A stretch of 9,730 bases of DNA from JBDTES01 sp039922435 (lineage in GTDB: Bacteria; Patescibacteriota; Saccharimonadia; Saccharimonadales; UBA4665), in assembly GCA_039922435.1 (NCBI GenBank), contig JBDTES010000013.1:1-9730 (forward strand). Reading direction: 5' to 3'. The translations under genes and the position numbers were made by a program. This document shows positions 4,356-9,730 of this stretch, piece after piece. The notes below the pieces were generated by a model, which was given only the letters and a program-made list of their open reading frames with translations, searched no databases and had not been told where the DNA came from. Each line of letters opens with the position of its first letter. Within the stretch, counting starts at the first letter, position 1.

Positions 4356-7277
4356 ATGAGACGATATAATCCAAAAGAGATTGAACCCAAATGGCAAGCT
4401 ATTTGGGATGAGACTGGTGTTTATACGACCGATTTAGGGAGTGACAAGCCCAAATACTTTGCTATGAGTATGTTTAATTACCCGAGTGGTGCTGGGATCC
4501 ATATCGGCCATGCTATGAACTACACAATTAGTGATGTTAAGGCCCGGTTTAAGCGCCAACAAGGCTATGAAAGCTATCATCCAGTTGGTTGGGATGCTTT
4601 TGGTTTGCCGGCTGAAAACTATGCTATTAAGTCTGGTGTTTCACCGCAAGAATCGATGGCCAAGATTATTCCTGACTATCACAAACAGTACCGGGCTATG
4701 GGCTGGAGTAATGATTGGGAAAAAGAACTTTCAACTCACTTACCAGAATATTACAAATGGAGTCAGTGGATTTTTGGTCAAATGTACAAGAATGGTCTGG
4801 CTTATCAGGATAGTCGAATGCAGTGGTGGTGTTCAATCGATAACACGGTTCTGGCTAACGAGCAGGTGATCGATGGCAAGTGTTGGCGACACGACGGTGT
4901 AGGTGATCCACCGGCCGAGAAACGCGAAGTCAAACAGTGGTTTTTTAAGATTACTGATTATGCTGATGAACTACTTGAAGCAATTGACGACCTAGATTGG
5001 ACCGAGAGCGTCAAGCTGGCTCAAAAAAACTGGATTGGCAAATCGGTTGGAGCCGAAATAGATTTTAAGCTCGATAAATCTAAAGAACTTATCACGGTCT
5101 TTACGACCCGACCAGATACGATTTTTGGGGCTACCTTCTTAGTATTGGCACCCGAGCACGAACTAGTCCGGCAGATTACTACCAAAGAATTCAAATCTAA
5201 GATAGATGCTTACGTTCGGACCGCTATGGCCAAATCAGAGGTTGAGCGCCAAGAGAATAAAGATAAGACGGGTGTATTTACCGGGGCTTACACACTTAAT
5301 CCAGCCACTGGCGAGAAGATACCTGTTTGGATAGCTGATTACGTTCTAACTGGCTACGGTACTGGTGCCATTATGGCTGTACCGGCTCACGACGAACGTG
5401 ACAATGAGTTTGCTCGGAAATTTAAGTTGCCAATAAAACAGGTGGTTGCCCAGGACTTCGGCGAGCCACTGTCGGATACTAAGGACGCCGATGGTGCGAA
5501 TATTATCGGCTACGACCCAACTACTAAGAGATTCATGTCACTCAAGAATCACAACACAAATATGACTTGGCTGGCTAGTGGGAACAGAGACGGTGGCGAA
5601 TTGTACGAGGAAACCGCCCGGCGTGAACTTCATGAGGAGTCGGGCTACCAAAATGTCAAGCAGTTGATTGATCTGGGTGGTGATTTTTATTCGTATTATT
5701 ACAACGACGTTAAGAAGGTTAATAAACGAGCTAGGGGTCGCAATTTCCTAGCGATTATTAGTGAAGCTGAACTAATAGACCAACACAACGAAGATCACGA
5801 GTCATATACACCACAGTGGACAGATCTAGCGTATATTGTGGCCGAAATTACCAAGATAGGCGGAGGTGTCGAGCACTGGCTGGATGCCCTCGAGAAGGCT
5901 GGTAATGCGGCGAAGTCATATGATAAGGGCATAGAATATGTTACACCGACTTATCATGGTGAAGGCATGCTCGTAAATTCTGGTGAATATAGTGGCTTGT
6001 CAACTAGCCAGGCGCGCGAAAAGATAGTAGTAGATTTGGCTGAAAAAGGCCTAGCCAAGGAAAAGGTCAACTTCCGGGTACGCGACTGGAGCGTTAGCCG
6101 TCAGCGCTATTGGGGTGCGCCGATTCCAATAATTAACTGCCCGAAATGTGGTCCAGTACTGGTTCCGGATGAAGATTTACCAGTGATTTTGCCAGAGCTG
6201 ACCGATTTCCAGCCGGCTGGCGATGGCCGGAGTGCCCTAGCTCGAGCCACCGATTGGCTGAAGGTTGATTGTCCGAAATGTGGCGGCCAAGTCGAGCGCG
6301 AAACCGATACACTAGATACTTATGTCGACAGTAGTTTTTATATGTACCGTTATCTTGATCCACATAATCAAGAGCAGATTTTTGATAGCCAGATTGTCAA
6401 AAAATGGGAGCCAGTTGATTTCTATAACGGTGGTGATCACGCCACGGCTCATCTGTTGTACGCTCGGTTTATTGGTCACTTCCTTAAAAACCTGGGGCTA
6501 ATTAATCAGCCGGAGCCGTTTAAGCAATTTTTGTTTAACGGCAAAGTAACGGCTAAAGATGGGACTATGTTTAGCAAGAGTAAGGGTAATGGGGTTGATC
6601 CACTAGAAATTATCAACCAAGGCTACGGGGCTGATGCCCTTAGGACTTATCTGATGTTTGCGGCCCCGCTAGACCTTTGGATGCGTTGGGATCCTCAAGG
6701 TGTGCCTGGTACTCATCGGTTTTTGAGTCGCTTGTGGAACCTCGTCCAAGAGCTTTTAGCTACTAAACCAGGAGAGCCAGCCGAACCGACTAAGGGCGAG
6801 ATACTTCGAGCTACTCATCGGACTATCAAAAAGGTTACTGAAGATCTGGAGGAAAACCGATACAATACGGCAATTGCCGCCATGATGGAGTGCGTCAATG
6901 ATCTTTATAAACTGAAAACTTCAGATTTTGGACAAGGTGACACCTGGCAACAGGCGCTTGAAAGCTTAGTAGCCTGCGTGGCACCATTTGCGCCCCATAT
7001 TGCCGACGAGTTGTGGCAACAACTTGGCCATAGTTCGAGCGTTCAGAAGGATAGTTGGCCGAAGTGGGACGAAAAGTACCTTGCAACCAAAGAGTTGACG
7101 CTAGCTGTTCAGATAAATGGTAAGGTCCGGGCCGAGATCGTGGTTTCAGCTGATATCGACCAAGATGAGATCCAAAAAGCTGCACTTAGTAACCAGCGAA
7201 TCAAAGAATTACTGAGTGGCGCAGAACCTAAGCGGGTGATTTTTGTACCAGGTCGTTTAGTTAATATAGTCGTCTAA
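4356..7277 (+). CDS. leuS: Leucyl-tRNA synthetase with a Nudix domain inserted in the editing region
   Basis: Class I synthetase that charges tRNA-Leu in the cytoplasm. Order of features: HIGH motif (49-52); zinc-site remnant C159/C176/H179; CP1 editing domain with the Thr-rich motif TTRPDT (250-255) and the conserved HDERD Asp (D349); inserted Nudix domain (about 375-525); return to the CP1/catalytic core at HGEG; a CPxC pair twice (595/598 and 639/642) as a second zinc ribbon; signature MFSKS (738-742) in place of KMSKS; and the C-terminal anticodon-binding and tail domains. At 973 residues it exceeds the usual 800-870 by about the length of the insert. The leucine-specific domain before KMSKS is minimal, as in Bacillus-type enzymes. 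ATG 4356 is preferred over GTG 4353 because a -10 box ends 8 nt before and no Shine-Dalgarno is present. Residue numbers use this ATG. Confidence 0.97.
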   Translation: MRRYNPKEIEPKWQAIWDETGVYTTDLGSDKPKYFAMSMFNYPSGAGIHIGHAMNYTISDVKARFKRQQGYESYHPVGWDAFGLPAENYAIKSGVSPQESMAKIIPDYHKQYRAMGWSNDWEKELSTHLPEYYKWSQWIFGQMYKNGLAYQDSRMQWWCSIDNTVLANEQVIDGKCWRHDGVGDPPAEKREVKQWFFKITDYADELLEAIDDLDWTESVKLAQKNWIGKSVGAEIDFKLDKSKELITVFTTRPDTIFGATFLVLAPEHELVRQITTKEFKSKIDAYVRTAMAKSEVERQENKDKTGVFTGAYTLNPATGEKIPVWIADYVLTGYGTGAIMAVPAHDERDNEFARKFKLPIKQVVAQDFGEPLSDTKDADGANIIGYDPTTKRFMSLKNHNTNMTWLASGNRDGGELYEETARRELHEESGYQNVKQLIDLGGDFYSYYYNDVKKVNKRARGRNFLAIISEAELIDQHNEDHESYTPQWTDLAYIVAEITKIGGGVEHWLDALEKAGNAAKSYDKGIEYVTPTYHGEGMLVNSGEYSGLSTSQAREKIVVDLAEKGLAKEKVNFRVRDWSVSRQRYWGAPIPIINCPKCGPVLVPDEDLPVILPELTDFQPAGDGRSALARATDWLKVDCPKCGGQVERETDTLDTYVDSSFYMYRYLDPHNQEQIFDSQIVKKWEPVDFYNGGDHATAHLLYARFIGHFLKNLGLINQPEPFKQFLFNGKVTAKDGTMFSKSKGNGVDPLEIINQGYGADALRTYLMFAAPLDLWMRWDPQGVPGTHRFLSRLWNLVQELLATKPGEPAEPTKGEILRATHRTIKKVTEDLEENRYNTAIAAMMECVNDLYKLKTSDFGQGDTWQQALESLVACVAPFAPHIADELWQQLGHSSSVQKDSWPKWDEKYLATKELTLAVQINGKVRAEIVVSADIDQDEIQKAALSNQRIKELLSGAEPKRVIFVPGRLVNIVV
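5478..5930 (+). other. Nudix hydrolase domain nested within leuS
   Basis: About 150 codons interrupt the LeuRS CP1 editing region between the strand after HDERDNEF and the HGEGMLVNSGE segment. They carry an intact Nudix box, GX5EX7REUXEEXGU, starting at G409: E415, R423, E424, E427, E428, G430, Y431 (bases 5580-5648). All metal-binding glutamates are present. The reading frame is continuous across both junctions, so this is a domain insertion, not an assembly join. A plausible role is hydrolysis of Ap4A or a related nucleotide made by the synthetase, but the substrate cannot be read from sequence. Confidence 0.88.
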
Positions 7278-7349
7278 ATCAAGTCGAAACGTGGCTTGGG
7301 TGTAGGTATTTGTAAGTGAATATTTAGTTAGGACTGGCCATAAAACAGA

Positions 7350-7378
7350 TTGAATAGCTTGATATTTTCTGATATAAT
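7350..7378 (+). promoter_or_regulatory. Promoter of the rpmF-nusB cluster
   Basis: TTGAAT (7350-7355), a 17-bp spacer and TATAAT (7373-7378), with TG two bases before the -10 (TGATATAAT), make the strongest promoter in the window. Initiation near 7385 gives a leader of about 39 nt containing AAGGAG (7406-7411), 12 nt upstream of the rpmF ATG. Confidence 0.78.
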
Positions 7379-7423
7379 CTGTCTAATACAACGATAATCT
7401 TTAGCAAGGAGAACTAATTAAAT

Positions 7424-7585
7424 ATGGGTAAACCCAAAAAGCGAACTAGCCCGCGTAAGACCGGATTACGACGAAGTCACCTAGTGCTTAAGTTGGCTCG
7501 AGCGGTTAACGCCAAGTCACCAGTTAAGGTCCGTACGACGGTTCGTGAATCAAGCAAGCGTCCTGAAGTAGTTGCTAGTAAATAG
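7424..7585 (+). CDS. rpmF: Large ribosomal subunit protein bL32
   Basis: This 53-residue basic protein begins with the PKKRTSPRKTGLRRSH segment typical of the bL32 N-terminus (the usual bacterial start is AVPKKKxSxSRRxxRRxH). About one third of its residues are Lys or Arg, as expected for an rRNA-binding protein of the 50S subunit. The C-terminal half lacks the two CxxC pairs of zinc-binding bL32 and has a hydrophilic tail instead, so this is a zinc-free form. A strong ribosome site AAGGAG lies 12 nt before the ATG, a longer spacing than ideal. It is first in a cluster with nusB, a Nudix gene and rnc, instead of the fatty-acid genes (plsX/yceD) that flank it in many bacteria. Confidence 0.85.
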   Translation: MGKPKKRTSPRKTGLRRSHLVLKLARAVNAKSPVKVRTTVRESSKRPEVVASK

Positions 7586-7637
7586 TCAAAAGATTAAAAA
7601 GCCCCAACTGGAGCACATCCCAGGAGCATAAAATCAG

Positions 7638-7709
7638 ATGAAGCACCTTACGCACATTAAATTCGATAGCAAACTAGCCGACCACGTGGTTGAGTCTGGA
7701 GTTCTCTAA
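7638..7709 (+). CDS. Possible 23-residue leader ORF overlapping nusB start
   Basis: A small frame starts at ATG 7638, preceded by AGGAG (7622-7626, 11 nt away), and ends with TAA whose last A is the first base of the nusB ATG (TAATG). The peptide is mixed basic/hydrophobic (starts MKHLTHIKFD) and matches nothing I recognise. The stop-start overlap is the arrangement seen for translational coupling, but a 23-codon frame can arise by chance, and nusB has its own GGAG. Confidence 0.35.
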   Translation: MKHLTHIKFDSKLADHVVESGVL

Positions 7710-8215
7710 TGGCGGCATCAAACCGACACTTAGGGCGAATCATTGCTCTGCAGACACTCTACGAGCAGGATTTTCGACTGGAATCCGAGGATAAGAATTT
7801 TGACCTAGAGGAAGTCCTTAGTCGGAATATCTATCGTTACCGATCGACCGTCAGCGATGTGGCTTTTATCGAACGATTGGTTCGAGGGGTGGCTGAGTAT
7901 TCGGCCCACCTCGATGAGCTGCTGGCTCCACTAGCACCAGAATGGCCAGTTGCCCAGATTGCTCGGATGGATCATACAGTGCTACTGATTGGACTTTACG
8001 AGCTGCTGTACGAAGCCGATGTTCCGCCAAAGGTGGTGATTAACGAAGCAGTTGAACTAGCCAAAGCTTTTGGTGGTGATAATTCATCGAAGTTCATAAA
8101 CGGTGTTCTGGGCACTGCACTCAAGCAAAAGGATGAAGTCGAGGCATTAAAGGATGCTGATAAACCTAAACCCAAAGCTAAGGCCGCTAAAAAGGCGCCT
8201 AAAGAAACTAAATAA
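7709..8215 (+). CDS. nusB: Transcription antitermination protein NusB
   Basis: NusB binds boxA RNA with NusE (S10) and supports antitermination in rRNA operons. The 168-residue product has the full family pattern. An N-terminal helix with RxxALQTLYEQDF-type motif lies at 10-22, a middle helical part covers 50-80, and the diagnostic C-terminal segment has IARMDHTVLLIGLYELLY (about 84-101), VPPKVVINEAVELAKAFG (105-122) and SSKFINGVLG (126-135). A Lys/Pro/Ala-rich tail (148-168) extends past the normal end and is probably disordered and RNA-binding. GGAG (7698-7701) is 7 nt before the ATG. The next gene starts 10 bp after the stop. Confidence 0.95.
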   Translation: MAASNRHLGRIIALQTLYEQDFRLESEDKNFDLEEVLSRNIYRYRSTVSDVAFIERLVRGVAEYSAHLDELLAPLAPEWPVAQIARMDHTVLLIGLYELLYEADVPPKVVINEAVELAKAFGGDNSSKFINGVLGTALKQKDEVEALKDADKPKPKAKAAKKAPKETK

Positions 8216-8225
8216 CTTTTAAACT

Positions 8226-8741
8226 ATGAAACGACCAAAGATACATAGACCCAATCCGATAGAGGGCTTGCGTAAGTTCGTTAACCGCCGCCGCCCAACT
8301 ATTGAGGAGGTGGTCCACGAGACGACTTCTGGCGGCATAATATTTCGTCATAACGCTAAGTCTGGCGTGTTAGAGATTTTGCTGATTCAGGATGCCAAAA
8401 ACCGTTGGACAATCCCCAAGGGCCATGTTGAGCCTGGCGAGGAGTCTGGCGCCACAGCTGAGCGTGAAATTCGTGAAGAAACTGGGCTTCAGGACATGGA
8501 AGTCTTTAGTATGCTCGGTAAAATTAATTTCCGTTACCGACGTGATAATACCTTGGTACTGATGACTATGCATATTTGGCTAGTCGAGGGCCGCGGCAAC
8601 ACTGACCGGCTTCATCCTGAAGACTGGCTGAGTGATATTCGCTGGATTCCGGCTATTGAGGCTGTTGATATGATTGCCTATGATGATATCGGTAAATTGA
8701 TGTTAATCGGTATGAAGAAAATTAGAGAAAATAAGGTTTAG
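8226..8741 (+). CDS. Nudix hydrolase, probably diadenosine polyphosphate / NTP type
   Basis: The 171-residue protein contains a complete Nudix domain (about 33-165). The box starts at G66 with E72 in GX5E and continues R80-E81-I-R-E84-E85-T-G87-L, all catalytic residues intact. The WTIPKGHVEPGE segment resembles Ap4A hydrolases of the NUDT2/MutT-like group, so hydrolysis of dinucleoside polyphosphates or aberrant NTPs is likely; the exact substrate is not fixed by sequence. Residues 1-27 are a basic extension (KRPKIHRP, RRRP) of unknown use. There is no Shine-Dalgarno before the ATG, and it starts 10 bp after nusB, so it is probably translated by coupling or reinitiation in the same transcript. 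Confidence 0.92.
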   Translation: MKRPKIHRPNPIEGLRKFVNRRRPTIEEVVHETTSGGIIFRHNAKSGVLEILLIQDAKNRWTIPKGHVEPGEESGATAEREIREETGLQDMEVFSMLGKINFRYRRDNTLVLMTMHIWLVEGRGNTDRLHPEDWLSDIRWIPAIEAVDMIAYDDIGKLMLIGMKKIRENKV

Positions 8742-8764
8742 AAGGGAGCTTATCCGCTTATAAT
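8737..8764 (+). promoter_or_regulatory. Candidate promoter for rnc
   Basis: TTTAGA (8737-8742) and a perfect TATAAT (8759-8764) are 16 bp apart at the end of the Nudix gene. Initiation near 8771 would place the rnc leader hairpin at the very 5' end of the mRNA. The -35 is only a 4/6 match, and readthrough from rpmF-nusB is also possible. Confidence 0.45.
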
Positions 8765-8775
8765 TCGTAGCTTAC

Positions 8776-8818
8776 AGTTTACTTTCAGAGAAGCGGCTTA
8801 CCCGCCGATAAGTAAACT
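8776..8818 (+). promoter_or_regulatory. Long stem-loop in the rnc leader
   Basis: AGTTTACTT (8776-8784) and AAGTAAACT (8810-8818) are perfect 9-bp inverted repeats enclosing a GCGG/CCGC inner stem (8793-8796 with 8802-8805). An upstream CCGCTT (8754-8759) is complementary to AAGCGG (8791-8796), so an alternative pairing is possible if transcription begins further upstream. No T-run follows, which argues against a terminator. Its place 31 nt before the rnc ATG recalls RNase III autoregulation by leader cleavage known in E. coli, here only an inference. Confidence 0.5.
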
Positions 8819-8849
8819 ATAAACTAAATATTATTAGCTTTAACAAATT

Positions 8850-9542
8850 ATGGACACAGCTATTTATCAATCATTTGCCGAGGAAAAGCTCGGGGGTAAG
8901 TTTATTAATGTTGATTTGTTAGTGACAGCTTTTACACACCGTAGTTACGTTAATGAGCACCGTAAAACGGTGTTTGAGCACAATGAACGGTTAGAGTTCT
9001 TGGGCGACGCCGTCCTAGAACTAGTCACAACCGATTTCTTGTATCGGAACTACAGCGAACCAGAGGGGATTTTGACTAACTGGAGGTCGAGTTTGGTCCG
9101 GACCGAGAGTATTGGTGCAGCAGCTGGACGCTTAGGTTTCGAGCCGTTGCTCCGGCTTAGCCGGGGTGAAAAGCATGGGACCGATCGGGCGAGGGCTCAG
9201 ATCTTAGCTAATAGCTTCGAGGCCGTGACCGGTGCGATTTATCTTGATAAAGGCTACGATGCTGCTAAAGATTTCATTACCGCTAATATTTTGAGTACCT
9301 TCGATCAGATATTGAAATCTGGTAGCTGGATGGACCCCAAGAGCCACTTACAAGAAGTTGTTCAGAGTCAGGGTGGTTCAACTCCCCAGTATAAAGTGCT
9401 TAGCGAAGTTGGCCCTGATCACGAAAAGACATTTAACGTGGGAATCTATGTTGATGACGTCCTAAAAGGCAAAGGTACTGGGCCCAGCAAACAAGCCGCC
9501 CAGGTAGCCGCCGCCACTGCCGCCCTCAAAAAATATAAGTAG
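8850..9542 (+). CDS. rnc: Ribonuclease III
   Basis: RNase III cuts double-stranded RNA in rRNA precursors and mRNA. The 230-residue product has the normal two-domain plan. A catalytic endonuclease domain (1-155) contains the signature ERLEFLGDAVLEL (46-58) with E49 and D53 as metal ligands and E124 as a further ligand. A C-terminal double-stranded RNA-binding domain (about 161-229) ends in GTGPSKQAAQVAAATAAL. The residue equal to E. coli D114, in the ILAD segment, is Asn here (N121), leaving three of the four usual metal ligands as carboxylates. No Shine-Dalgarno precedes the ATG. A structured leader and a candidate promoter lie upstream. An IS30-family element begins within about 60-90 bp downstream on the opposite strand. 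Confidence 0.96.
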   Translation: MDTAIYQSFAEEKLGGKFINVDLLVTAFTHRSYVNEHRKTVFEHNERLEFLGDAVLELVTTDFLYRNYSEPEGILTNWRSSLVRTESIGAAAGRLGFEPLLRLSRGEKHGTDRARAQILANSFEAVTGAIYLDKGYDAAKDFITANILSTFDQILKSGSWMDPKSHLQEVVQSQGGSTPQYKVLSEVGPDHEKTFNVGIYVDDVLKGKGTGPSKQAAQVAAATAALKKYK

Positions 9543-9596
9543 ATCTTACCTTAGGTCCTACTATTGATGTCGAATGTCTGTAATCATCATTTTATT

Positions 9597-9730
9597 AATG
9601 TAACGCTAGATTCTAGTCCGAATCGCAACATTACCACTTTGCCTCAAACATCTGCTTTGGTGTCCGGTAGCCTAGTCGTTTCCTAGGCCTAGTATTGAGC
9701 TGATGGACCGCTAGGTCAAGCTGCTCCTGA
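9597..9730 (-). mobile_element. Terminal part of an IS30-family insertion sequence (continues past the window)
   Basis: The end of the element lies between rnc and the transposase stop. Just after the TAA comes TGTTGCGATTC followed by an internal palindrome (GATTC 9609-9613, GAATC 9620-9624), which resembles IS30-type terminal inverted repeats that begin near the transposase stop. The outer boundary (9597) is approximate, since the other end and target duplication are outside the window. Confidence 0.5.
9631..9730 (-). CDS. IS30-family transposase, C-terminal fragment
   Basis: The minus strand encodes 32 full codons ending in TAA (9631-9633). The peptide ends with the segment LNTRPRKRLGYRTPKQMF, which is the highly conserved C-terminus of IS30-family DDE transposases (typical form NxRPRKRLGxxTPxEVF). 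The gene runs off the right edge, so only the last part, after the third catalytic residue, is seen, and whether it is intact cannot be said. It converges on rnc. Confidence 0.85.
   Translation of the reverse strand, partial: QEQLDLAVHQLNTRPRKRLGYRTPKQMFEAKW

Noticed and set aside
5478..5930. LeuRS insert as an assembly chimera or separate gene
   Set aside because: The frame is continuous, both junctions fall between conserved CP1 segments, and there is no internal start, promoter or stop.
7682..7691. Palindrome ACCACGTGGT in the 23-codon frame
   Set aside because: It is a single short palindrome without a second copy nearby and lies in a possible coding frame, so it is likely chance.
8776..8818. 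The rnc leader hairpin as a Rho-independent terminator
   Set aside because: No T-run follows on the plus strand; the sequence after it is ATAAACTAAATATT.
1..9730. CRISPR array
   Set aside because: No regularly spaced repeat of 20-40 bp is seen anywhere in the window.
530..9730. TGA recoding to glycine
   Set aside because: All core genes are complete under the standard code with normal lengths and no internal TGA.

Overview
The window reads as bacterial chromosome, most likely from a Candidatus Saccharibacteria-type (CPR/Patescibacteria) genome. The assignment is inference. It rests on short, AT-leaning intergenic regions, a bL32 without zinc-finger cysteines, genes that appear to start leaderless right after an extended -10 box, and tightly packed housekeeping genes. 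A 16S gene or marker-protein phylogeny would be decisive. All nine visible stop codons are TAA or TAG. No gene needs a recoded TGA, so the standard code is enough.

Layout: 1-120 holds the tail of a probable terminator and a run of small hairpins without a gene. 121-422 carries two alanine tRNAs on the minus strand (anticodons GGC and CGC, both with the G3:U70 identity pair and encoded CCA), each with a plausible promoter, and a hairpin plus T-run terminator after the second. Reading the other way from a good -35/-10 pair, 530-2209 encodes a single-pass membrane protein with a long Ser/Thr/Pro/Glu-rich N-terminus and a beta-rich extracytoplasmic domain of unknown function.

2440-7277 is a three-gene plus-strand block. 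First is a NadR/Ttd14-like P-loop protein fused to a CYTH-like domain. Next is a winged-helix + Nudix protein whose Nudix box has lost one catalytic glutamate. Last is a leucyl-tRNA synthetase enlarged to about 973 residues by a complete Nudix domain, with a perfect Nudix box, inserted in its CP1 editing region. This LeuRS-Nudix fusion is the most striking item. A testable idea is that the inserted domain removes diadenosine polyphosphates or another nucleotide side product made at the synthetase.

7350-9542 is a second plus-strand cluster for RNA and ribosome maintenance: bL32 (rpmF), a possible 23-codon ORF overlapping the next start, NusB, a free-standing Nudix hydrolase and RNase III. A long stem-loop lies immediately upstream of rnc, behind a candidate promoter. 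RNase III carries Asn in place of one of its four metal-binding acidic residues.

The right edge (9631-9730, minus strand) is the C-terminus of an IS30-family transposase, so a mobile element abuts rnc. Three Nudix domains and one CYTH domain, all families acting on phosphoanhydride substrates, fall within about 6.3 kb.
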